Shown: one piece after another, positions 26,936 to 38,028 of the stretch
Layout: the number at the start of each line of letters is the position of its first letter
Position numbering within the stretch: position 1 is the first letter of the stretch
The notes under the pieces: model-generated
Database searches by the model: none
The model's input: the letters and a program-made list of their open reading frames with translations, nothing else
What the model was told of the DNA's origin: nothing
Made by a program: the position numbers and the translations under genes
From: an uncultured Christensenellaceae bacterium
Lineage (GTDB): Bacteria > Bacillota > Clostridia > Christensenellales > Aristaeellaceae
Direction of reading: 5' to 3'
NCBI GenBank assembly: GCA_905234985.1
Contig: CAJOJQ010000014.1
Coordinates: forward strand, 86,384-150,383
Length of the DNA: 64,000 nucleotides

Positions 26936-28039
26936 TCATTGGCCTGCGGCCAGGGGCCAGGCGGAGAGGACCCGTCCGACCCCGTATCGAAAGGAGCGCT
27001 CCGGCACGCTTTCCGCCGCGATGAGGGGAACGGTGACGAGCGTTTGTCCCTGATCGGTGAGCCTGGCCGTGCCGATCACCTGCCCCTTTTCTACCCCGGC
27101 GGGCAGAGATTCGGGCAGGTCGATCAGCAGATCGGGCCAGGCAGTATCAGGCACGGGGGCGGAAACGTCGCTTCGGGCGACGGCGCGCACAGCAGCCCGC
27201 ACGCCGCCGGAAACAGGGATTTCCCGCACGGTTTCTCCGGCGTTTAACACCGTGACCATCTGCCAGTTATCAAAGCCCCGATCCAGCAGCGCCGCCGCCT
27301 CGTCGAACCAGTCGGGGCAGGAAAGCACCACGCCGATCAATTCCAGCCCGTCCCGTTCTGCGGCGAAGACCAGACAGCGGCCCGCCGCTTTGGTATAGCC
27401 CGTTTTCACGCCCAAGGTCCCGGCGTAGGTGCTTAGCAGCTTGTTTTTGTTGGTCAGCACCCGGTCGTATTCATGATCGGCCCAGGGCAGGGACGCCCGC
27501 TGGGTGCCCACGATCTCCCGGAAAGTGGGGTTCTTCATGGCCTCCTGGGCGATGAGGGCCAAATCCCAGGCGGTGGTGTGGTGGCCGTCGGCAGGCAGGC
27601 CGTGGGGGGTGGTGAACACCGTGTTTTCACAGCCGATTTCCGCCGCCCGGTCCGTCATCATGCGGCAGAATGCCTCTACCGACCCGCCGATGTACTCGGC
27701 GATGGCCACCGCCGCGTCGTTGCCGCTGGCCAGCATGAGGCCGTAGAGCATTTGTTCCAGGGTCAATTGCTCGCCCAAGCCCAAATAGATGCTGGTGCCC
27801 GGCACGCCGTAGGCGTTTTTCCCGGCGGTAACGATATCGGAAAGATTGCCGTTTTCCAGGGCCACCAGGGCCGTCATGATCTTGGTGGTGGAGGCCATGG
27901 GCAGGGCCTCGTGGGCGTTGTTTTCGTACAGCACCCGCCCGGTTTTCGCCTCGATCAGGATTTCGGATTTCGCTTCGCAAAGAGCCGCCGCGGGCAGCAG
28001 GAGCAGAAGCAGCGAAAGGCAGAAGAGCGCTTTTTTCAT
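26936..28039 (-). CDS. D-alanyl-D-alanine carboxypeptidase (PBP5/DacF type)
   Basis: 367 residues from ATG at 28039, overlapping the ytfJ stop (ATGA). Signal peptide, then the peptidase S11 triad of motifs: MASTTKIM (SxxK), ASGND (SxN) and VKTGYT (KTG). A C-terminal PBP5-type beta domain follows. It trims the terminal D-Ala of peptidoglycan stem peptides outside the membrane. The frame ends after SFRYGVGRVLSAWPLAAGQ. Another frame just past this region encodes a Pro/Ser-rich linker and a hydrophobic, RK-ended segment (about 26851-26950) that resembles a C-terminal anchor, so a frameshift near the end is possible. Confidence 0.9.
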   Translation of the reverse strand: MKKALFCLSLLLLLLPAAALCEAKSEILIEAKTGRVLYENNAHEALPMASTTKIMTALVALENGNLSDIVTAGKNAYGVPGTSIYLGLGEQLTLEQMLYGLMLASGNDAAVAIAEYIGGSVEAFCRMMTDRAAEIGCENTVFTTPHGLPADGHHTTAWDLALIAQEAMKNPTFREIVGTQRASLPWADHEYDRVLTNKNKLLSTYAGTLGVKTGYTKAAGRCLVFAAERDGLELIGVVLSCPDWFDEAAALLDRGFDNWQMVTVLNAGETVREIPVSGGVRAAVRAVARSDVSAPVPDTAWPDLLIDLPESLPAGVEKGQVIGTARLTDQGQTLVTVPLIAAESVPERSFRYGVGRVLSAWPLAAGQ

Positions 28040-28434
28040 ACCTGCGTCCCTTCCTGCGCCGCGTTTTCTTTTTGGGGGATCAGGGCCTTGATGTCCTCCA
28101 GCAGCTGGGGCGCGCAGTTCACCGCCCGCTCCCAGGCGGTCAGATGCTGGGCGGGCAGCACCTTCACCCCGTCCTGGCCCACTACCAGGAACCCCACCGG
28201 CTGCACCGACACCCCCGCGCCTCCGCCACCTGCAAAGGGCGTGTCCGTCTCCGGCAGCTTGTTCAGGTCGTATTCCCCGCCGCCCGCCAAAAATCCGAAG
28301 CTCACCCGGGATACGGGGATGATGGTGGGGCCGTTTACCGTGGGAATGGGTTCGCCGATCACCGTGTTCACGTCCACCATGTCCTTGATGTTTTCCAGGG
28401 TGGTCTGCATTAAATCGCCGATGGGATGAGACAT
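28036..28434 (-). CDS. ytfJ: YtfJ (GerW) family sporulation protein
   Basis: 132 residues from ATG at 28434 with SD GGAGGTG. Signatures of the family: GEPIPTVNGPTIIPVSRVSFGF, the glycine-rich FAGGGGAGVSVQPVGFLVV and a terminal KALIPQ. In Bacillus subtilis GerW is needed for normal spore germination; the domain also occurs in non-sporulating relatives. The order DUF2953 - ytfJ - D,D-carboxypeptidase is a conserved Clostridia arrangement, supporting a shared role in spore or envelope maturation. Confidence 0.92.
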   Translation of the reverse strand: MSHPIGDLMQTTLENIKDMVDVNTVIGEPIPTVNGPTIIPVSRVSFGFLAGGGEYDLNKLPETDTPFAGGGGAGVSVQPVGFLVVGQDGVKVLPAQHLTAWERAVNCAPQLLEDIKALIPQKENAAQEGTQV

Positions 28435-28465
28435 ATAGCACCTCCAGATTTTTGTGAGAAGCTGC

Positions 28466-28578
28466 TCAGAGTTGAGAGTTGGGAGTTGAGAGTTGAGATA
28501 AAGATAGCTGATATTTGGAGATTCTTGACTGAACACACTATATCATCTCCACTCTCAACTCTCCACTCTCAACTCTGA
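28466..28578. repeat. Heptad-arm inverted repeat, copy C
   Basis: The left arm consists of GAGAGTT / GGGAGTT units ending in GATAAAGATAGC; the right arm starts CACTATATCATC followed by complementary units. The loop is about 27 nt. The core halves are in the opposite order to copies A and B, so this copy is inverted. The stop codon of the DUF2953 gene (28569-28571) lies inside the right arm, so the element supplies the last codons of that gene. Confidence 0.88.
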
Positions 28579-29102
28579 TCTTGCCCTCTTTTCCATATGA
28601 TCCAAGCCGCTAACAGTATGCCCAATCGGCTTTCCGCTATACATACGGCCCGCAGCGCCGTTTTGCCGCCCAGGACGGGCACGCACTGAAAGCGCAGAAG
28701 GGGCAGAGCGCCGCCGACGGCCCGGAGCGTTCCGGCGGTCAGGGCCAGGGCCGCCGCGTCCTGCCCGCCCAAGCGCAGGAACGCGCGCAGGGTGTTCACG
28801 CGCACCAGCCGCCCCAGGGCCGCGTTTTTGCCGTTGGCTTTGAGCAGCAGGCCCAGCAGCTTCACGCCCAGGCCCGCCCGGTTTTTCCTTTGGGGGAGGG
28901 GCAGGCGCTTTCCGTGAAAGGCCGCCGTCAAATGCAATTGTCCCGCCGCGTTCCGCGCCAGAGAAAAATCCGCCTGCTGCCGCAGGCCCCACACCATCAG
29001 GCCCGCCGCGCACCGCAGCCCGTTTTCATCCCACTGCACCCGCACCCCCGCTCGCACCGGCGCAATCAGCAGCAGAAAAACCGCCGTCAGCCACCAGGCC
29101 AC
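28569..29102 (-). CDS. DUF2953 domain membrane-associated protein
   Basis: 177 residues from GTG at 29102, preceded by SD GGGAGGG. One N-terminal membrane helix (WWLTAVFLLLIAPV) precedes a beta-rich body (VRVQWDENGLRCAAGLMVWGLR) typical of DUF2953. A second hydrophobic stretch lies at the C-terminus. The family is linked to ytfJ and to sporulation gene clusters but has no defined function. The final residues DQS and the stop codon are encoded inside heptad-arm repeat C, indicating that the element was inserted at, and possibly altered, the 3' end of the gene. Confidence 0.85.
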   Translation of the reverse strand: MAWWLTAVFLLLIAPVRAGVRVQWDENGLRCAAGLMVWGLRQQADFSLARNAAGQLHLTAAFHGKRLPLPQRKNRAGLGVKLLGLLLKANGKNAALGRLVRVNTLRAFLRLGGQDAAALALTAGTLRAVGGALPLLRFQCVPVLGGKTALRAVCIAESRLGILLAAWIIWKRGQDQS

Positions 29103-29161
29103 CGCGCTCCCTCCCTTCCTGTTCCCTTGCCTATTCTGGCGACCCGCGGAAAAAATCATAC

Positions 29162-29186
29162 AAAAAAGCCCCGGAAAATCCGGGGC
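29162..29186 (-). terminator. Terminator of secreted-protein gene 2
   Basis: On the minus strand GCCCCGGA (29186-29179) pairs with TCCGGGGC (29175-29168) around a 3-nt loop, followed by six T. Confidence 0.85.
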
Positions 29187-29207
29187 CGAAGGGGGAAGGA
29201 ACGCAGA

Positions 29208-29642
29208 TTACTTCCACGTCCACCAGAAGCGGGTGTAGGAGGGGTCGCTGTCGTATTCATAGGAACCGTCCGAATACCGAACGCCGGTGATGGCAATGCA
29301 CACAGCGCAGACGCTGGTGATTTTGGCGTTCTTCAGGAAAATTTCGGGGGACATGATGGTTTCATAGGGCGCGATTTCCTGCTTCAGGGTATCGGTTGTG
29401 GTCGGACCGTTCTGGTTATAGAACTCGTCGCAGGTGTAGTAGGTCACTTCATAGTATTTTACGGCTTTGGTAGGATTCGTATTCTTGACTTCAAACCTGA
29501 ACGATAAGGTTTTGGTACTCACCTTTCTTACAGTGCTTTCGGACTGATCGGGAACGATCACGGAAACACCGTAGGCGAAAGAGGTGAGCGGGATGGACAG
29601 CACGAGTACGAACAGGAGCAAAACGGCCAGCGCTTTTTTCAT
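29208..29642 (-). CDS. Secreted protein of unknown family, paralog 2
   Basis: 144 residues from ATG at 29642. Signal peptide MKKALAVLLLFVLVLSIPLTSFA, then a domain paralogous to the protein at 26209 (TLSFRFEVKNTNPTKAVKYYEV, CDEFYNQNGPT, SPEIFL, RYSDGSYEYDSDPSYT). Both Cys of the CAVC segment and the Cys of YTCDE could be redox-active or disulfide-bonded. It is monocistronic, with its own promoter and terminator. The duplicate pair brackets the DUF2953-ytfJ-dacF genes. Confidence 0.8.
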   Translation of the reverse strand: MKKALAVLLLFVLVLSIPLTSFAYGVSVIVPDQSESTVRKVSTKTLSFRFEVKNTNPTKAVKYYEVTYYTCDEFYNQNGPTTTDTLKQEIAPYETIMSPEIFLKNAKITSVCAVCIAITGVRYSDGSYEYDSDPSYTRFWWTWK

Positions 29643-29689
29643 ACGAACAGCATCCTTTCTTTTATTGATGGGTATATTTCTTCCCCCGT

Positions 29690-29718
29690 ATATTACCATA
29701 GGTTCATTTTTTTGTCAA
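29690..29718 (-). promoter_or_regulatory. Promoter of secreted-protein gene 2
   Basis: Minus-strand TTGACA at 29718-29713, a 17-bp spacer and TAATAT at 29695-29690. Confidence 0.85.
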
Positions 29719-29758
29719 GGACCAAATGGAACGAAAGGTCAAAAAACGGCCGCTTCTC

Positions 29759-29838
29759 GTAACCATTCAGGTATTTCTGGGGGAAACCATTCTTTGGCCC
29801 CCCAAAGAATGGTTTCCCCCAGTTACGTGAATGGTTAC
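29759..29838. repeat. Nested perfect palindrome, 11 + 21 bp
   Basis: The outer arms GTAACCATTCA (29759-29769) and TGAATGGTTAC (29828-29838) enclose an inner perfect 21-bp stem (29777-29797 with 29802-29822) closed by a CCCC loop. AACCATTC occurs in both the outer and the inner arm. No T-tract follows on either strand, so it is not a standard terminator. Confidence 0.85.
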
Positions 29839-29859
29839 CACTTCTCTTCCCTCCGGTCA

Positions 29860-30019
29860 GCTAAATGCGTCCTTGAAAACAGAATTCCTTCTGCCGGCTT
29901 GTTTGCACGGCGGAACTGTTATCGCGAATCCGGGACGCTGCATTTTTGCGCGTCTGCGCGGCCTCAAACGCAAAAAGCTAAAAAAGGAGTAAAAAAGGGC
30001 CGCAAAACGGCCTTTTTTT
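29860..30019 (+). ncRNA. Candidate small structured RNA upstream of nifJ
   Basis: On the plus strand an irregular hairpin (29867-29938) is closed by GCGTCC / GGACGC, with inner pairings AACAG / CTGTT, TTCC / GGAA and GCCG / CGGC. It is followed by a second hairpin (TTTTTGCG / CGCAAAAA, 29943-29976) and a textbook terminator (GGCCG-CAAAA-CGGCC plus seven T, 29991-30019). No plus-strand gene upstream needs this terminator. I could not find a convincing promoter, so the 5' end is a guess. No known RNA family is recognised. Confidence 0.4.
29991..30019. terminator. Intrinsic terminator just upstream of the nifJ promoter
   Basis: Six A, GGCCG, CAAAA loop, CGGCC, seven T. It can work in either direction and insulates nifJ from upstream transcription. 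Confidence 0.85.
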
Positions 30020-30031
30020 CCATTCGCTTGC

Positions 30032-30061
30032 TTGACAGAAGCGGTTCGGAAGCCGTATAAT
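30032..30061 (+). promoter_or_regulatory. Promoter of nifJ
   Basis: Consensus TTGACA at 30032-30037, an 18-bp spacer and TATAAT at 30056-30061. It fits a strongly expressed catabolic gene. Confidence 0.9.
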
Positions 30062-30118
30062 GTTGAATTGGAGAAGAAGCGGGAAAAATACGGGTTTTCC
30101 GCATCTTATAATTCTTAA

Positions 30119-33700
<3,582 letters not shown>

Positions 33701-33722
33701 TTCTTTCCGGAACTATAACCCC

Positions 33723-33752
33723 GGGGCTGTCTCACACGAGGCAGCCCCTTTA
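33723..33752 (+). terminator. Terminator of nifJ
   Basis: GGGGCTG (33723-33729) pairs with CAGCCCC (33742-33748), followed by TTT. Confidence 0.75.
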
Positions 33753-33760
33753 AAACGCAG

Positions 33761-33789
33761 TTGAAAAAAACGCCTGTTTATGGTAAAAT
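33761..33789 (+). promoter_or_regulatory. Promoter of the glycosidase-CotH-deacetylase operon
   Basis: TTGAAA at 33761-33766, a 17-bp spacer and TAAAAT at 33784-33789. The leader is about 100 nt. Confidence 0.7.
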
Positions 33790-33897
33790 TGTCACCGCCT
33801 GATTGCGGAAAATATCGCCGAAAAGGGACGCTTTCAGACAAAAAACGGCACGGGATACAACGTTTTTTTACTGTTATCCGGGAAAGGTGAAGCGCTG

Positions 33898-35118
33898 ATG
33901 ATACACAAAAGCACCCGTCTGGCGGCGTTTTTCTGCGCGGCGATCCTGCTGGCGGGCCTGTTTTCATGTCCCGCGCTGGCGGAAGAATACCGCACCCTGC
34001 GGGAAGGCGATTCCGGGCAGGACGTGATTCGCTTAAAAACGCGGATGTACGAATTAGGCTACTTTAAATCGCTGAACTTTTCCGATACCTATAACCAAAC
34101 CACCGTGGAGCGGGTGAAGCAGCTGCAAAAGAAGAACGGCTTAAAGCAGGACGGAATCGCCACCCCGGAATTGCAGGAGCTGATCTTCTCCGATGACTGC
34201 GTATTCCAGGCCCCCACGCCGAAACCGGCGGCGACCCCCAAGCCGCAGACGGCTGCCGTGCAAACGGAAACGTCGGCCTGGCCGGAGGTGAACGAACAGG
34301 GCTTTTTGGCGGAAGGCTCCGAACCCTTTGTCTATGAAAACGCCGCGGACGGGCTGTGGGCCTATATCAGCCCAAACATCCATATCGAAATCCGTCGGTA
34401 TGAGGATACGTCCATCAAACTGATGTGGTTTGAAACGTCCATAGCGCTGAGCGAACGGGTGAAGCTCCGTTCCCTGCGAGTATCCGAGAAAAAGAGCGGA
34501 ACCTTCAGGCAGCCCGCGGATATCCTGGCCAAATACGATAACGTGGTGCTGGCGTTCAGCGACGATTTTTACGGCTACCGGACGCGGTACGAGGGAAAGC
34601 ACGAGGGCATTATCATCCGGGACGGCCAGATCGTCGCCGAATCCACGGTGAAGGCGTCCAGCAAAAAATTCCCGCCCCTGGAGATTCTGGCGCTGTTCGA
34701 GGACGGCTCCATGAAGACCTTTGAAAGCGACGAAAAGACGGCCCGGGAATACCTGGACATGGGCGTGACCGATACCTTCGCCTTCGGCCCCATCCTGGTG
34801 CAGGACGGCGAAATCAGAGCGGACATTTACACCTACGACAAGACCCGGCGGGAACCGCGCACCGCCATCGGCATGATCGCGCCGCGCCAGTATCTGGTGC
34901 TGACGGCGGTGGGACGCCGCACCAACAGCAAGGGCGCGTCGTTCCTGTGGCTGGCCGAAAAAATGCTTGAAAAGGGCGCGGTAGAAGCGCTGAATTTGGA
35001 CGGCGGCAATACGTGCAGCCTGATCTTCATGAACAAGCTCCTCAATCGGCCCGACAACGTGCAGAAAAAGGATATTCGCTACGTTTCCGGGCTGATCGGA
35101 GTAATGGAGGAGGAATGA
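33898..35118 (+). CDS. Exported phosphodiester glycosidase (NAGPA/DUF2233) with PG-binding domain
   Basis: 406 residues. Signal peptide (about 1-28); peptidoglycan-binding domain 1 (about 33-95: LREGDSGQDVIRLKTRMYELGYF); a Pro/Lys/Thr linker (PTPKPAATPKPQ); and a NAGPA-type domain (about 175-400: RYLVLTAVGRRTNSKG, ALNLDGGNTCSLIF). The human relative removes GlcNAc from phosphodiesters; bacterial members are thought to cut phosphate-linked sugars at the cell surface. It is the first gene of a three-gene operon; the CotH gene starts 2 nt after its stop. Confidence 0.88.
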   Translation: MIHKSTRLAAFFCAAILLAGLFSCPALAEEYRTLREGDSGQDVIRLKTRMYELGYFKSLNFSDTYNQTTVERVKQLQKKNGLKQDGIATPELQELIFSDDCVFQAPTPKPAATPKPQTAAVQTETSAWPEVNEQGFLAEGSEPFVYENAADGLWAYISPNIHIEIRRYEDTSIKLMWFETSIALSERVKLRSLRVSEKKSGTFRQPADILAKYDNVVLAFSDDFYGYRTRYEGKHEGIIIRDGQIVAESTVKASSKKFPPLEILALFEDGSMKTFESDEKTAREYLDMGVTDTFAFGPILVQDGEIRADIYTYDKTRREPRTAIGMIAPRQYLVLTAVGRRTNSKGASFLWLAEKMLEKGAVEALNLDGGNTCSLIFMNKLLNRPDNVQKKDIRYVSGLIGVMEEE

Positions 35119-35120
35119 GC

Positions 35121-36806
35121 ATGCTGAAAAAGGCGGCGGCGCTCCTGTGCGCGCTGATGCTCCTGCTGTCGGCCGTTCCCTGCGTGGCGGCGGAGAGCAT
35201 CACGGATTTATGGGTTTCTTCGGACGGGAGCAAGGGAAGCGACGCCATCGCGTGGTGCAAGGCGGAAAACAAGAATTATACCTTTTACCTGTTCCTGCCG
35301 GGCAACGTGGATATCGCCTCCCTGAAAATCGGGTTCACGGGCGCGAAGGCGGTCACCGTTCAAGGCAAAAAGATACACAGCGGCGATTCCGCCGATTTTT
35401 TGAAGCCGGGGCAGCAGTATACCGTGACCGCCGGGAAAAAGTATACTCTGCACGTGATGCAGGGCAGCCCGGGGTTTCCGGCGGTGTATATCACCACCCA
35501 ATCGGGGCGGCTGACGGCCATCCACAAAAACAAGGCGAACAAGGAACCGGGCACGCTGCTGTTCGTTTCCGCCAAGGGGGAAACGGAATACGACGGCGGG
35601 CTGAAATATATCCGGATGCGCGGCAATTCCTCCACCACCTTCAAAAAGAAGAATTACCAGATCAAGCTGACGGATGGCGCGAATCTGGCGGGCATGGGCA
35701 AATGCAAAACCTGGGTACTTACCGGCAATTCCCGGGACAAGAGCCTGCTGCGCAACCAGATCACCCTGGACATGGCGGCCTATGCCGGAATGAAATATAC
35801 CCCCGAGCATATCGGCGCGGAGCTGTACATCAATCACGAATACATGGGCTTTTATCTGTTCGGGGAAAAGGTGATGGTGGACGACGACCGGGTATCCATC
35901 ACGGACCTGGAGGAAATCACCGAAGGGCTGAACGAAAAGGCGCTGTCCTCCTACAGCCTGGCCGGTTCCAAAACGGCCAAGGCCGGGCAGTATAAGGCGT
36001 ACAATATCCCCAACGACCCCGAGGACATTACCGGCGGCTATCTGGTGGAGTTTGAAAGCTACGCCGTGCGCTACAAGGAAAACGAAAGCGTTTACCACAC
36101 CACGAAGAAAAACACCCTGGCCGTCAAAAGCCCGGAATACTGCTCCGTGGCCCAGATGAAGTATATTTCCGGCTATATGCAGAGTTTTGAAAACGCCATC
36201 TTCGCCAGGGACGGCGTCGATCCCGCCAGCGGGAAGCACTATGCCGAATTTGTGGATTTTGATTCCCTGGTGAATAAATACCTGGTGGAGGAGGTCAGCA
36301 AGAATTACGACGGCAATTCCTCCAGCATGTTCTTCTATAAGGATCGGGACGAAATCGACCCCATGATGTACGCCGGACCCTGCTGGGACTATGACAGCGC
36401 CTATGCCAGCTATGCCCGGGAGGACAACGCCAAAAACGTGCTGACCGGGAAAAAGCTGTGGATCGGCAACGCCACCGGCGGCAGGCTCTGGTGGCCCGCG
36501 CTGTACAAGCAGACGGATTTTTACGCGGCGGTGACGGCCCGGTATCGGGACGTGTTTCGCAAAGCGATGAACATTCTGCTGGGCACGGAAACGGACGAAA
36601 CGGGCACGCTGCGCTCCATCGACGAGTACGCCAAGGATATTCAAAAAAGCGCGGAAATGAATTTCGCTCGGTGGCCCATCCCCAAAAGCTCCTCAACGGC
36701 GGCCCAGACGGGCAACACCTTTGAAGCGAACATCACTTATTTGAAGAATTTCATCAGGGAACGCCAAGGCTTTTTGGATGAAACCTGGTTAGGAGAAACG
36801 CCGTGA
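35121..36806 (+). CDS. Secreted CotH-family kinase
   Basis: 561 residues from ATG at 35121 (SD GGAGGAGG). Signal peptide ending near VAA-ES. The N-terminal 100 residues form a small beta domain; the CotH core has KYIRMRGNSSTTFKKKNYQ, SLLRNQITLDMA, and the acidic GPCWDYDSAYASY near residue 420. CotH proteins are atypical secreted protein kinases, known from Bacillus spore coats. An exported copy next to phosphodiester- and sugar-modifying enzymes suggests phosphorylation of a surface protein or glycan. Confidence 0.88.
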   Translation: MLKKAAALLCALMLLLSAVPCVAAESITDLWVSSDGSKGSDAIAWCKAENKNYTFYLFLPGNVDIASLKIGFTGAKAVTVQGKKIHSGDSADFLKPGQQYTVTAGKKYTLHVMQGSPGFPAVYITTQSGRLTAIHKNKANKEPGTLLFVSAKGETEYDGGLKYIRMRGNSSTTFKKKNYQIKLTDGANLAGMGKCKTWVLTGNSRDKSLLRNQITLDMAAYAGMKYTPEHIGAELYINHEYMGFYLFGEKVMVDDDRVSITDLEEITEGLNEKALSSYSLAGSKTAKAGQYKAYNIPNDPEDITGGYLVEFESYAVRYKENESVYHTTKKNTLAVKSPEYCSVAQMKYISGYMQSFENAIFARDGVDPASGKHYAEFVDFDSLVNKYLVEEVSKNYDGNSSSMFFYKDRDEIDPMMYAGPCWDYDSAYASYAREDNAKNVLTGKKLWIGNATGGRLWWPALYKQTDFYAAVTARYRDVFRKAMNILLGTETDETGTLRSIDEYAKDIQKSAEMNFARWPIPKSSSTAAQTGNTFEANITYLKNFIRERQGFLDETWLGETP

Positions 36807-37978
36807 AAAGCATACGCCGTTTTGTGACCGCCGCCTTTGCCGTCCTCCTTCTTCTGGCGGGAAGCGCCGCTTCCGCAGTCGAAAAGGAGCCGGGGGACAT
36901 TACTTCCCGCTGCTCCATTACGGTGAGCGAGAACAAGAACAGCCTGAAAAGCATGACGGGCAGCAATTACACCGCCTACTGGCAAGGAAAGCCGGGCAGC
37001 GTGATCACCGTAAAAACAAAAGGCGGCGACGCGGCCCAGGGCGTGTGCGTTTCCTTCCACGGCGCCCCCGCCGCCCTGACGGCCAGGGACTTGGAGGGCA
37101 ACGTGATCGGACGCGGCAGCGCCCGGTTTGAAAACGACTATATCGCCTTTGACCGGCCCGTGCAGGGCTTTACGCTGACCAACGCGGACGAAAGCACGGT
37201 GGAAATCAGCAAGCTGCAGGTGGTGCAGGCGGGTGAGCTGCCCTCCTGGGTGCAAAGGTGGGACATCCTGGAAGAAAAAGCCGATCTGATGCTGATCTCC
37301 ACCCACCCGGACGACGAGCTGCTGTGGTTCGGCGGCATGCTGCCCACCTATTCCCGCGCGCTGGGCAAAAAAGTCATGGTGGTATACATGGTGGGCGGCA
37401 ACAACCCCAAGCGGAAAAACGAACTGCTGGACGGGCTGTGGACCTGCGGCGTGCGGTATTACCCGGAAATCGGCTGCTTCCCGGATATGGGCGCGTCCTC
37501 CCATGACAGCGTGATCCGGAACTGGGGCGAAGGGGAAGCGGAAAAACGAATCGTTGAAATGCTGCGGAAATACCGCCCGGACGTGGTGGTCACCCAGGAT
37601 ATCCAGGGCGAATACGGGCATTTTCATCATATCGTCACCGTGGAGGCGGCCATTCAGGCGGTGACGGCGCTTTCGGCGGATGAAGCCTACGCCCCGGAAA
37701 CCGCCGCCCTGTATGGGGCGTGGGCGCCCAAGAAGCTGTATCTGCATCTCTATCCGGAGAACCAGATCATTTTTGACTGGCGGCAGCCCCTGGATTGCTT
37801 CGACGGAAAAACGTCCCTGCAGGTAGCCAAGGAAGCGTTCAAAAAGCACGTTTCCCAGCAGAAGGGACGCTATACCGTGTCCGACACGGGAAAACTGAAT
37901 TGCAGCGTGTTCGGCCTGTATTATTCTTCCGTTGGGCAGGACGTGCTGCACAAGGACTTATTTGAAAATATTCAATAA
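36803..37978 (+). CDS. Exported PIG-L family deacetylase
   Basis: 391 residues from GTG at 36803, which overlaps the CotH stop (GTGA) and has SD AGGAGA. A signal peptide is followed by an N-terminal beta-sandwich of about 120 residues and the PIG-L/LmbE deacetylase core. The zinc motif is STHPDDELLWFGG with the paired GEYGHFHHIVT. The family removes acetyl groups from GlcNAc-containing substrates. The tight overlap implies coupled translation with CotH, and all three products of the operon are exported. Confidence 0.9.
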   Translation: MKSIRRFVTAAFAVLLLLAGSAASAVEKEPGDITSRCSITVSENKNSLKSMTGSNYTAYWQGKPGSVITVKTKGGDAAQGVCVSFHGAPAALTARDLEGNVIGRGSARFENDYIAFDRPVQGFTLTNADESTVEISKLQVVQAGELPSWVQRWDILEEKADLMLISTHPDDELLWFGGMLPTYSRALGKKVMVVYMVGGNNPKRKNELLDGLWTCGVRYYPEIGCFPDMGASSHDSVIRNWGEGEAEKRIVEMLRKYRPDVVVTQDIQGEYGHFHHIVTVEAAIQAVTALSADEAYAPETAALYGAWAPKKLYLHLYPENQIIFDWRQPLDCFDGKTSLQVAKEAFKKHVSQQKGRYTVSDTGKLNCSVFGLYYSSVGQDVLHKDLFENIQ

Positions 37979-37987
37979 ATGATGAAT

Positions 37988-38018
37988 CGCCGGAAGCATG
38001 GAAGCCTCCGGCGTTTTT
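37988..38018 (+). terminator. Terminator of the three-gene exported operon
   Basis: CGCCGGA (37988-37994) pairs with TCCGGCG (38007-38013), followed by TTTTT. The hairpin is nearly the same as the terminator at 60584-60617. Confidence 0.85.
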
Positions 38019-38028
38019 CCGGCGTTTT

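Larger units (their letters stand above)
29719..30031. other. Intergenic region between secreted-protein gene 2 and nifJ
   Basis: No protein gene is seen in the roughly 490 bases between 29643 and 30133. The stretch holds, in order, the minus-strand promoter of the secreted-protein gene, the nested palindrome (29759-29838), a candidate structured RNA ending in a terminator (about 29860-30019), and the nifJ promoter. Confidence 0.7.

Noticed and set aside
26936..28441. Longer start for the carboxypeptidase
   Set aside because: It would overlap ytfJ entirely in another frame; the ATG at 28039 begins a signal peptide and overlaps the ytfJ stop in the common ATGA manner.
29860..30019. 6S RNA
   Set aside because: The fold is two successive hairpins rather than one long rod with a central bubble.
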